DNA from: Pseudomonas sp. HS6
Lineage (GTDB): Bacteria; Pseudomonadota; Gammaproteobacteria; Pseudomonadales; Pseudomonadaceae
NCBI RefSeq assembly: GCF_023375815.1
Contig: NZ_CP067412.1
Coordinates: 4,898,001-4,962,000, forward strand
DNA length: 64,000 nt
Direction: 5' to 3'
Numbering within the stretch: position 1 is the stretch's first letter; each line of letters opens with the position of its first letter. The notes under the pieces were generated by a model. The model searched no databases. It saw nothing but the letters and a program-made list of their open reading frames with translations, and was not told the origin of the DNA. The position numbers and the translations under genes were made by a program. This document shows, piece by piece, positions 27,378 through 34,215 of this stretch.

Positions 27378-28910
27378 ATGCCATTCGCAGTACCGTACCT
27401 CCGTTTTAGCAGCATGGAGCAGAAGGACGGGGATAGCCGCCGTCGCCAGCGTCAAGACTTTACGGACTGGCTGGCTCGCAACCCTGAGTACACAGAGTAC
27501 GAGCGTAGGTTTGAAGACTTGGGCGTCAGTGGCTTCGATGGTGCACACGCCACAGATGGCGAGTTGAGTAAGCTACTAGCCGCCATTAAAGAAGGCTTCA
27601 TCCCTGCTGGCTCCGTCGTTCTTGTTGAGGCGATGGACAGATTCAGCCGCCTGAAGCCGTACGACACACTCTCCCACCTGAACACTATTATGAAGGCGGG
27701 TGTCACTCTGGTGACGCTGGATGACAACCAGCATTACGACATATCCAGCTTGGAGAATGACTCCCTGCTGTATCTGGCGATGAAAGCCAAAGCAGCCCAT
27801 GACTTTTCGAAGCGGCTGTCTGGTCAGATCACGAAGTCGTATGTCGGGCGAACCCTGTTAGCCAAGGATGGCGAGACGATCAAACGCCGCAACCCCTTCT
27901 GGCTTACCAGTGAAGGCAAGCTCAAGGAGGACGGTTCTGAGAAAGTGATCCAGCAGGCGTTCTTATCTTTCTCCAACGGTGTCCCGCTCCGTCTCATTGC
28001 CAACCGCGACTCCGAACACTTCGCCAATCGGCAGAGCCTGAAACACGCCCTGAAGAACATTGCTGCTATCGGTCATTGGCAACGCACCAAGACTGTTCGG
28101 GAGAACGGGAAGACCCGTCAGGAGCCCGGAGAACTGATTAGGAATGTGTTTGATCCTGCGGTGACTGAGGAACTGTTCTACCAGGTGCAGAATCTGTTGG
28201 CTGACCTAGCTGAACAGGCGCCAACCGTTGCACGTAAGTTCTCACTGGCTGGCCTGCTTCAGTGTGGCGAGTGCGGTGCCAACATGGTCTTGCTCCGTCA
28301 GACCACCAGACAGCAGACCGATGTAGTACGTTGCTATCGCCGGATGGCGAACAGCGCCAACTGTACGAATCAAAAAACAATCCCGGTGCCGGTGGTCTAT
28401 TGGTTTTACATGGAGACGCGAAAGCCGCATGCCCTCCGTGCGTATTTGCGAACCCAGTTACCAGAAACCCAGCGTTTACAGATCAAGCTGGAGGGCCAGA
28501 TAGATCAGTTGAGGCAGCAGCAGGCCAGACTTCGCCGACTCGTAATGCTGGACGAGAGCGATAAGGATGCAGAGGCCGAGTACGCACAATTGGTGTCCGA
28601 CAAGAAGCAGTTGGAACAGGAACTGGCATCTCTGCCTAACACCGCCACCGCCGGGACTGAGGCAGACCCAGCAGGCTGGGGATTCTACCGGTTCATGCAC
28701 GGAGACAAATTCGCCGTCAGCAACCTGCTGCAACTGGATGGTTATCGAATCATTTGCCACAAAAACGGGACACTTAAAGTCAACCGCTCCGGCGACGACA
28801 ACCCAGCAGCGACAGTTCAGTACATCGGCTATGACCGAAAGACCAAGCGGTGGAACATCGGGTATCCAGATGGCTTAGTTATTTCCGTGAACAACAACGG
28901 AAGTCAGTGA
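27378..28910 (+). CDS. Large serine recombinase (integrase of the element)
   Basis: The 510-residue site-specific recombinase has a resolvase catalytic domain (about 1-150) with the YLRFSS motif (nucleophile Ser11) and DRFSRL (87-92). A recombinase DNA-binding domain spans about 155-275. A zinc ribbon has Cys296, Cys299, Cys319 and Cys329, and a coiled coil (about 363-420) would control integration versus excision. It starts 43 bp inside attL, the usual position for such integrases. It should catalyse attB x attP recombination into the deacetylase-family gene. A separate directionality factor was not recognised; one of the small genes could serve. Confidence 0.93.
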   Translation: MPFAVPYLRFSSMEQKDGDSRRRQRQDFTDWLARNPEYTEYERRFEDLGVSGFDGAHATDGELSKLLAAIKEGFIPAGSVVLVEAMDRFSRLKPYDTLSHLNTIMKAGVTLVTLDDNQHYDISSLENDSLLYLAMKAKAAHDFSKRLSGQITKSYVGRTLLAKDGETIKRRNPFWLTSEGKLKEDGSEKVIQQAFLSFSNGVPLRLIANRDSEHFANRQSLKHALKNIAAIGHWQRTKTVRENGKTRQEPGELIRNVFDPAVTEELFYQVQNLLADLAEQAPTVARKFSLAGLLQCGECGANMVLLRQTTRQQTDVVRCYRRMANSANCTNQKTIPVPVVYWFYMETRKPHALRAYLRTQLPETQRLQIKLEGQIDQLRQQQARLRRLVMLDESDKDAEAEYAQLVSDKKQLEQELASLPNTATAGTEADPAGWGFYRFMHGDKFAVSNLLQLDGYRIICHKNGTLKVNRSGDDNPAATVQYIGYDRKTKRWNIGYPDGLVISVNNNGSQ

Positions 28911-29106
28911 AAACGTGCGTTCCTGTGTGAAATCTGAAACTCCAGCAGGGGTATTCCCCACCAGATTTCACGCAGCATCGCCTTCATATCTTCCGCAACT
29001 AGTAAACTCACCAATAACAACTCGCCAACGACGCACAATCACAAAGAAAGTGCAACTTATTTCGTATGCATGTATTGACTCTACAGTAAAGCGTGTTATC
29101 ATTATC
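28911..29106. other. Non-coding segment with a long hairpin and a promoter
   Basis: After the recombinase stop there is an inverted repeat, CTGTGTGAAATCTG (28923-28936) and CAGATTTCACGCAG (28962-28975), with one mismatched pair. Its loop contains GGGG-TATT-CCCC. No T-run follows, so it does not look like a standard terminator. Further on, TTGACT at 29075-29080 and TATCAT at 29097-29102 (16-bp spacing) form a good sigma-70 promoter pointing right. The short frame 28915-29127 has no coding character. Confidence 0.5.
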
Positions 29107-29427
29107 TTAGTGGAAGAAACAACTTAACCACTCCCTCGCAATACCCCCGTCACATACCCGCCTGCTACGTCATAGTTCGGACCATTCCTTTCCAACTATG
29201 ATGCATAACCTCGTTTCCGATTCCGAGGCAGAATGATCGGTTTAGTTGTACATGGATAGGCTTGAAGTTCGCGAGATTTCTAAAGTCTTTAATGTCCAGC
29301 CTCGGCCAGAGGTGCAACGAACTGGCCACTAATTCGCTCTGCAACAGAGCAATACTGCACTTGCCCATTAACAAGTGTAACTAGCAGTACCCCAAGCCCG
29401 TAACCTCGTTTCGAGAACGGGTTTTTT
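29107..29427 (+). ncRNA. Structured non-coding RNA or attenuating leader upstream of the small-gene operon
   Basis: No credible reading frame occupies this stretch, but it is dense in stems: CATAGTT/AACTATG (29171-29200), CCTCG/CGAGG (29209-29228), GGCCAG/CTGGCC (29304-29327), GCTCTG/CAGAGC (29336-29350), CACTTG/CAAGTG (29358-29377) and a final terminator hairpin. TAACCTCGTTTC occurs twice (29206-29217 and 29401-29412). CCGAGGC at 29223-29229 could pair with three different partners: 29209-29213, 29299-29305 or the terminator arm. A promoter lies just upstream. Either a stable small RNA or a switchable leader for the genes from 29470 would fit. Confidence 0.5.
29396..29427 (+). terminator. 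Intrinsic terminator 43 bp before the zinc-finger gene
   Basis: CCCGT...CTCG-TTT-CGAG...ACGGG forms a stem (29397-29420 region) followed by TTTTTT. It ends the structured RNA above. Because the next gene starts 43 bp later on the same strand with no obvious new promoter, it may act as an attenuator. Confidence 0.75.
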
Positions 29428-29469
29428 ATTCCTTCGGGAAAATCCATATACATACATGAGGTAATAAAC

Positions 29470-29676
29470 ATGGCCCAGCGTCCATTACGCAAGCACACTT
29501 GCGAGTGTTGCTCTCGAAACTTCTTTTCTAGGTCCGGCCTGTCTCGGTTCTGCTCGGTACATTGCCAAGTCAAAACTTGGAGAGCTAACAACAAGTCTAC
29601 CCCGGAACAACTTGAACGAGAGTTTCTCGCCCAGGAGTTAGAGAATACCAGCCAACTAGAACAAGGGGCCGTTTGA
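29470..29676 (+). CDS. Small zinc-finger protein
   Basis: This 68-residue protein has two Cys pairs, CECC (11-14) and CSVHC (about 28-32), spaced as in a treble-clef or zinc-ribbon finger. A basic middle and an acidic Glu/Gln-rich C-terminus complete it. Proteins of this kind in mobile elements are often small DNA-binding regulators, but I do not recognise the family. The start is preceded by GAGGTAATAAAC. Its stop overlaps the next start (TGATG), so it is the first gene of a coupled run. Confidence 0.75.
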   Translation: MAQRPLRKHTCECCSRNFFSRSGLSRFCSVHCQVKTWRANNKSTPEQLEREFLAQELENTSQLEQGAV

Positions 29677-30044
29677 TGAATAACAGCACTTTGTGGCTTG
29701 AGGTCGACAAGACCAATCAAGCGATTTTATCGTACTACTTGGAACAACCAACCACGGCATCAGACAAGTTTGATTATGCCCAAGTAACGCAGGACGAACT
29801 GACGTACTTGTCGGCATTGGAAGATGCAGTATTCCCAGCCGGGATGGTCGCCACCACCGATGACTTGTACACGCACAGAACGCGCGTACAAGCAGCACAG
29901 AAGGCCAAGCCTACCGTACCTGTCAAGGCGTCTCCAGCGGCTCCCCAGCAGCCTGCCAAGGCCACCAAAGCGGCCACCATCACCAACTTCAGGAATGGCT
30001 TTAAACCCGTTCGAAACAAACCAAAGGAAACTAAACATGACTAA
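29676..30044 (+). CDS. Unknown element protein with Pro/Ala/Lys-rich tail
   Basis: The 122-residue protein has an N-terminal region of about 70 residues predicted to be folded (start MNNSTLWLEVDKTNQAILSY). A low-complexity Ala/Pro/Lys-rich tail follows, ending NKPKETKHD. I recognise no family. It starts one base inside the preceding stop and overlaps the next gene by 8 bp, so the run is likely one translationally coupled operon. Confidence 0.7.
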   Translation: MNNSTLWLEVDKTNQAILSYYLEQPTTASDKFDYAQVTQDELTYLSALEDAVFPAGMVATTDDLYTHRTRVQAAQKAKPTVPVKASPAAPQQPAKATKAATITNFRNGFKPVRNKPKETKHD

Positions 30045-30582
30045 CACAAACTACACTTACGGCGATACCGTTGTAGAATTCTACCCTTATGATGAGGACG
30101 AGTATCAGACTCTTCTGAGTAAGAATGTTGAGCAATATAATCGATGGTCGGAAGGACTGCATCACAAGGGTAAGGCAGTTCACGTAGACTTCGTTCGATA
30201 TATGCCACTGGAACTTGCCTTGATAGAACTACAGGAGTTTATCCGCGAAGGTTACTCGATCGTTAAGGCTAACGCGGAGTCTTTGTTCTTCAAGGCGATT
30301 CTTCGGAAGCCAGAGGCTACTGTTACTGTTGAACTTCTGGACTTGGCTGAAACAACACGCGAAGAGTACGAGAAGACTCGCTTCGAACGTAATAAAACCC
30401 AGACCACCCAGGTGCTGGAAGAAACACTCTTCAATAAGCGCCATGCAGCCGAGGCAGATACCGCCGCGAAACTTGCGAAAGCAGCAGCGAAGCAGGAAGC
30501 AACCGAGGCACAGACGGCACTGGCGGAACTACTGGCGATGCACGCAAAGCCTGCCCAACCTGACGCACAGGTGGCAGCATGA
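30037..30582 (+). CDS. Unknown element protein with C-terminal helical region
   Basis: This 181-residue acidic protein starts MTNTNYTYGDTVVEFYPYDE. The first 115 residues look like an alpha/beta domain; the rest is an Ala/Glu/Lys-rich, probably coiled-coil tail. No catalytic motif or known family was recognised. It is third in the four-gene run: its start lies within the end of the previous gene and its stop overlaps the next start by 4 bp. Confidence 0.7.
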   Translation: MTNTNYTYGDTVVEFYPYDEDEYQTLLSKNVEQYNRWSEGLHHKGKAVHVDFVRYMPLELALIELQEFIREGYSIVKANAESLFFKAILRKPEATVTVELLDLAETTREEYEKTRFERNKTQTTQVLEETLFNKRHAAEADTAAKLAKAAAKQEATEAQTALAELLAMHAKPAQPDAQVAA

Positions 30583-30764
30583 AAGGCCAGCCAGAACACC
30601 GCCCCAAGGCGCTTGCGGTGAGTTTACAGCCTGATGTGTTCCACGCCCTGTCTTGGCACGCCCTACGTTACGAGATGTCCCCACGGGCGTTTCTGGCTCA
30701 TCTGGCGGTGCAGTACGTTGCGGCAATGGAGCAGGCCGAACAGGCATCGAGTCTGGGCCGGTAA
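30579..30764 (+). CDS. Small ribbon-helix-helix-like protein
   Basis: The 61-residue protein has the pattern basic strand (KALAVSLQPDV) then helix-turn-helix (FHALSWHALRYEMSPRAFLAHLAVQYV), which fits a CopG/Arc-type ribbon-helix-helix DNA-binding fold. It closes the four-gene run. It is a candidate regulator or recombination directionality factor for the element. Assignment is by pattern only. Confidence 0.6.
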   Translation: MKGQPEHRPKALAVSLQPDVFHALSWHALRYEMSPRAFLAHLAVQYVAAMEQAEQASSLGR

Positions 30765-30777
30765 CGGCCTTGATTTT
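30756..30777 (+). terminator. Probable intrinsic terminator after the four-gene run
   Basis: GGCCG-GTAA-CGGCC followed by TTGATTTT. The stem overlaps the last codons of the ribbon-helix-helix gene. Confidence 0.6.
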
Positions 30778-30989
30778 ACCGCACTAAAATAGCAGAATCG
30801 CCGCTATTGACCGCCCCTTATCTCGACAGACCTTAACCGCCATAAGACCCCTATGGATAAAGGGCCAGACAACGGTTTATCGCCCCGGATATCACACTCG
30901 TTTTTGGTGTTGAAAACCGGCATGGTATAGGAGGTGAAAATGAAGACCCTCTATGGGTTATCCCTCTATCACGTAAGCCATCGGAAAGG
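30778..30989. other. Non-coding segment before the 157-codon gene
   Basis: It contains nested small inverted repeats (CTTAT/ATAAG; GATAAA at 30856-30861 with TTTATC at 30876-30881) and a very strong Shine-Dalgarno, AGGAGGTG, before an ATG at 30940. That ATG opens a 56-codon frame (to 31110) overlapping the next gene in another frame. No clear promoter was found. Confidence 0.4.
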
Positions 30990-31463
30990 ATGTATAAGCA
31001 AATGGAATCATCTGAGGATAAGACGAAGAGGAAGTTTGCCAAGTACCTACTTGATCCAATATGGACTTACCAGTACTCAGTCTTCTGTGATGATCCAGAA
31101 GAAAGTGTAAACCTACTTGAATACCAGAAAGTGTTTAGACGGGAGTTGGGGAGAAAGTTTCCAAACCAACCATTCCTGATCCGAATCCAGACTCTCAGAC
31201 TGGGAAAAGTCCATCAGGCTTATCTAACGCTATACACAACGCAGAAGACTGTAGGCTTTCAAGAGCTTGCTTATCGTTACTTTCCAACGGAAGTGAACGT
31301 GATCTACCAGCAACTGACTGAGAGAAAGCGGGAAGTGAAGGCAAACAAGATTCTTACTCAGAACCCCCATGATCTTACAAGAGTGTTTGGTGAAGTGCGG
31401 ATACGCCGATACGGGGTCATCAACAAACACCTGTTGGCAGGCACTGAAACTGAAGTTGAATAA
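30990..31463 (+). CDS. Unknown element protein (157 codons; start uncertain)
   Basis: The encoded protein is basic and apparently soluble, with no recognised domain; RIQTLRLGKVHQAYLTLY is its most protein-like strand/helix stretch. The ATG at 30990 has GGAAAGG directly before it, which is tight. The same frame stays open upstream to 30861 with plausible protein sequence (...NEDPLWVIPLSRKPSER) but has no ATG, GTG or TTG there. It may be a 5'-truncated gene, use a rare start, or be translated by coupling from the overlapping frame at 30940. Confidence 0.6.
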   Translation: MYKQMESSEDKTKRKFAKYLLDPIWTYQYSVFCDDPEESVNLLEYQKVFRRELGRKFPNQPFLIRIQTLRLGKVHQAYLTLYTTQKTVGFQELAYRYFPTEVNVIYQQLTERKREVKANKILTQNPHDLTRVFGEVRIRRYGVINKHLLAGTETEVE

Positions 31464-31984
31464 CTGGTCATTTCTTGACCAATAACTATTAGATTATGGG
31501 CGTCAGCTACAGCCCCCAGCGGCATAACATGGCGTCAAACCCAATGATTCCGGGCACGGGGGTTAAGCAGATCGCGCCTGACACGCGGTTTTCCGCCGTA
31601 ACGGCAGATTCCCCTACACCCAGCACCAGGAATTGCCAGCTTTCCACTACAGCGGGGGCGGCATCGCCGGATCAGCCAGCGGTCAGGACACGATCAAGGC
31701 AACCCCCACAGCGGCTGCACACCGCTTGCACAGCCGCTGCACAGTCAACTGCACACCCTGACCAATGCCCTTGCATCGATCTGGGGCAGGCCAGCAGGCC
31801 TACACCCCACGGCAACGGATACCACGGACAGACCCACGCGCCTGCCCAGTCGCCACGGGAACGACCTCTAATTAACAGAATGCTATTGTGTTAAGTAGCC
31901 AACCCACGGAAACAGTGGACTCCTTCCGAGATGGTGTGTTCTAATTAACATATCAACTGAAAACAACATGGAACGTAAACTAGA
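31464..31984. other. 520-bp non-coding patch with phased TGCACA repeats
   Basis: Four TGCACA motifs at 31716, 31727, 31738 and 31750 are spaced 11, 11 and 12 bp apart, about one helical turn. They overlap a perfect 9-bp inverted repeat, CAGCGGCTG (31709-31717) and CAGCCGCTG (31731-31739). A TGGTCA/TGACCA hairpin lies at 31466-31482. TCTAATTAACA occurs at 31867-31877 and again at 31940-31950. The open frame at 31496-31894 is Pro/Thr/Ser/Gln-rich and lacks an RBS, so I do not call it a gene. An operator array or replication/transfer origin is possible. Confidence 0.5.
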
Positions 31985-32539
31985 ATGAAGATCGTCGAAG
32001 CAGTAAAAACCGAGAGTGACGCCGAAACCATCAGCCGCAAGCTGACCCTCAATGCCAAGGGCAACACCCTGTACGCCGATATCTGGCGGTTCGGGGTCAA
32101 CACCGCCCTTCGTATCAGCGATCTGCTGACCCTTACTTTCGACGATGTGCAGGGCGAACGGCTGGTTATCACGGAAGGGAAGACCGGCAAGACCCGTTCC
32201 ATCAAACTCAACACCAGCGCCAAGACCCTCATCGGGCGCCGCAGGGCCGCACATCCCACACACGCGTACCTGTTTCAGGTGGACAGCAACCGGGCCAAGG
32301 GCAAAGCGGTAAGCCGCATCGCCGTAGCGAACGCCTTCAAGGCCGTAGGTGATGAGATGGGGCTGGCCCTCGGCACCCACTCGATGCGGAAGACGCGCGG
32401 CTGGTTGATGCACAGTGGAGGCAAGTCCATCGAGCTGATTTGCAAAGTGTTGAATCACTCAAGTCCAGCGGTAACGATGGCGTACATTGGCATCACTCAA
32501 GCCGAGGTGGATGCAACATATGATGACTTCGGGTTCTGA
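31985..32539 (+). CDS. Short tyrosine recombinase (catalytic domain only)
   Basis: This 184-residue protein has a complete tyrosine-recombinase catalytic set: Arg43 (TALRISDLL), Lys66 (GKTGK), His132 and Arg135 (THSMRK), His158 (LNHSS) and Tyr167 (MAYIGI). The usual N-terminal core-binding domain is missing, so its size is like the FimB/FimE invertases. It is unlikely to be the element's main integrase, a role filled by the serine recombinase. It could resolve dimers, invert a segment or move a sub-module. Confidence 0.88.
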   Translation: MKIVEAVKTESDAETISRKLTLNAKGNTLYADIWRFGVNTALRISDLLTLTFDDVQGERLVITEGKTGKTRSIKLNTSAKTLIGRRRAAHPTHAYLFQVDSNRAKGKAVSRIAVANAFKAVGDEMGLALGTHSMRKTRGWLMHSGGKSIELICKVLNHSSPAVTMAYIGITQAEVDATYDDFGF

Positions 32540-32583
32540 TACACGCTGAAAGCCATCAGGAAACGATTACAGCCGCGTTCTAC

Positions 32584-32601
32584 GGGTGGCTTATGTCACC
32601 C
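32584..32601. terminator. Hairpin after the tyrosine recombinase
   Basis: GGGTG-GCTTATGT-CACCC stem followed by ACCATATTTT. It sits between the recombinase gene and the end of the convergent HEPN gene. A possible weak terminator. Confidence 0.4.
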
Positions 32602-32709
32602 GACCATATTTTAAAAACGTGCTGTAAAGCGCTGCACGGGGCTAAAAACCGGGTTAACCACCGAACCACACTTAGCCGCCTATACTCGGCTATCGATTCT
32701 GTCGTGATA

Positions 32710-34077
32710 TTATCTCCCTCGCTCGTTGAAACGATTTTCGAAGTGGGCATAGCTGTTTTTGAAAATTGCCGAGTCACTGCCTGTTCTATCAGCTACCCCG
32801 ATAGAAGAATGGAACTTCTGAATGCAGCTTATCTCTTCCTTTAGTTGTAAACGAGTTTCCATCCCACGGGATATCATCATTGAAACTTCCATGAGAACGA
32901 AGGCCGCCCACTTGCTGACATCAATAACATCTCGCAAGGCAATATGACCATGTTGAGCATCGTGTACAGCGTTGCAGCGTAAATCGTAAAGATAAACCAC
33001 TCGAGAATCTAATGCTCTCCAGCCCTCAGGCTTCGAGAACTGATATCGCCCATAACTAAGCAAGGCCGTCAGTCCTTTCCTAATCTGATTGACCACCTTA
33101 TCTTTACTTATGGAAAACATGCATTCAATACAGCTCCAGTACTTTACGAATTTCATGTCCATGCTTGTATCTGCCTGAGCGTCAAAGAACCAATACAGCC
33201 CACGACGCAAGGCTCTTTCTGCATCACTTCCGGAATCTAACTGACTTATACGAACAAGCTCTTGGAACCACTCGCAATCTAGCAGGGAAGTCGCATTATC
33301 TTGTGTCAGGTCCAAACACTGAAACCCATCGAAGCTGGTTTTAAGATTTAGCAACTGAGTACTTGTGTCTATTGAGAACCATGTAACCGCCCCTGGTTTA
33401 AAACGGCCTTCTACGCTCGGAATAAGACGTACTGCCGCCCCGCCACGATCTAGGCAAGTGGTGAAAGCAAGGGAAAGTAACCCACACGTGGCTTTAGCCA
33501 GTTCAAAGAAGCGACGTTCTGCGTGATCTGGACTTCCTTTAACTTGAACAACCAACCACAGGCCATAGTTCATTTCTCTCCATGCACTGCTGATAACGGC
33601 GTCTTGGGCAACGCTGGACTCCATTACTTCGAGACGAGGCCTGTGAATTACCACATCCCCAAAAGTAAGTTCATCAAGATCCTTGAACTCAAGCCCACTC
33701 AAGGATGAGTAGAATTTGTGTACGTTGATTGATTGGAAAACTACGCTTTCAACTTCGTTGACAAAACACCCGACATCATCGGCTACGCCTTCTTCGTACC
33801 AACGTCCGAGTACGGCTTTACATGCGAGATCTATATCGTCCGACTCGACGAACTCCTTACTCGGCAGTACTTTCTCAACAATCGAACTAAGCCGTTCAAA
33901 GCTCTTTGCAGCCTTATCGGAAAAGCAAACCTTAGAACCGTTTGGCGTTCTCACTTCTCTACGCAAACGCTCCATGAAATCGAAAGACTTAAATGCTTGG
34001 ATCTCGCTCATTAGTTCCGATGATTTCAGCAAAACCTGTAAATCTGCTTGAGCCGAGCGTAGTTGCTTTGACGTCAT
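32710..34077 (-). CDS. HEPN-domain protein (ApeA-like HEPN), putative defence effector
   Basis: The 455-residue protein is encoded on the minus strand at the right end of the element, a usual place for cargo. The C-terminal third (about 285-410) has the helical pattern of ApeA-like HEPN domains: GLYWFFDAQA, then KFVKYWSCIECMFS, then the RX4H motif LRCNAVHD with Arg367 and His372, the presumed RNase pair. The N-terminal 270 residues match no family I know and may be the sensor. A TATACT -10 element lies at 34112-34117 on this strand. HEPN nucleases commonly act in abortive infection; that role is inferred. Confidence 0.75.
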   Translation of the reverse strand: MTSKQLRSAQADLQVLLKSSELMSEIQAFKSFDFMERLRREVRTPNGSKVCFSDKAAKSFERLSSIVEKVLPSKEFVESDDIDLACKAVLGRWYEEGVADDVGCFVNEVESVVFQSINVHKFYSSLSGLEFKDLDELTFGDVVIHRPRLEVMESSVAQDAVISSAWREMNYGLWLVVQVKGSPDHAERRFFELAKATCGLLSLAFTTCLDRGGAAVRLIPSVEGRFKPGAVTWFSIDTSTQLLNLKTSFDGFQCLDLTQDNATSLLDCEWFQELVRISQLDSGSDAERALRRGLYWFFDAQADTSMDMKFVKYWSCIECMFSISKDKVVNQIRKGLTALLSYGRYQFSKPEGWRALDSRVVYLYDLRCNAVHDAQHGHIALRDVIDVSKWAAFVLMEVSMMISRGMETRLQLKEEISCIQKFHSSIGVADRTGSDSAIFKNSYAHFENRFNERGR

Positions 34078-34159
34078 GGACGTTGACTACCTTGATTGGG
34101 TTTGGGGGGCCAGTATAGCTACGCAGATCGAGGACGGTGGAAGACGGGTCAGGCAGCGT

Positions 34160-34215
34160 ATACCACTGCATAAGTTGAAATTCAGCCTGCTGCGCGATCA
34201 CCTGGTGGACAGCGG
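34160..34215. other. Right attachment site (attR) of the element
   Basis: Element sequence with CACTG at 34164-34168 leads to the core GCCTGCT (34185-34191) and then host codons for LRDHLVDSG. In the joined circle this half-site and the left one give an attP with imperfect inverted arms (TATACAGTGATA versus TATGCAGTGGTA). The symmetry centre falls on the CT of the core. Confidence 0.7.

Larger units (their letters stand above)
27329..34191 (+). mobile_element. 6.86-kb serine-recombinase integrative element inserted in the histone-deacetylase-family gene
   Basis: The element is bounded by a 7-bp direct repeat, GCCTGCT, at 27329-27335 and 34185-34191. It contains a large serine recombinase gene directly inside the left end, small unknown genes, structured non-coding regions, a short tyrosine recombinase and a HEPN-domain gene at the right end. 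Base composition is visibly more AT-rich than the flanks. Removing one repeat copy plus the interior restores the host gene in frame. I recognise no phage structural, conjugation or transposition genes, so transfer would need a helper or be rare. Confidence 0.88.

Noticed and set aside
28915..29127. 70-codon frame after the serine recombinase
   Set aside because: It runs through the long hairpin and the promoter at 29075, and has no RBS and no protein-like pattern.
29107..29427. Retron or tmRNA-like origin for the structured RNA
   Set aside because: No reverse transcriptase gene is present in the element, and no tRNA-like acceptor or tag-peptide frame could be made out.
30940..31110. 56-codon frame with a strong RBS called as a gene
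   Set aside because: Its product looks like out-of-frame translation and overlaps the better-supported 157-codon frame; reported as a finding instead.
31496..31894. 132-codon open frame in the element's non-coding patch
   Set aside because: Composition is Pro/Thr/Ser/Gln-rich like translated repeats, there is no RBS, and it covers the TGCACA array and dyad; better explained as non-coding.
32584..32709. A terminal repeat or second integration boundary right of the tyrosine recombinase
   Set aside because: No direct repeat of this segment was found elsewhere in the element, and the host gene is restored only with the outer boundaries.
27378..34077. Complete prophage or conjugative element
   Set aside because: No capsid, tail, terminase, lysis, relaxase or type IV secretion genes were recognised in the 6.86 kb.
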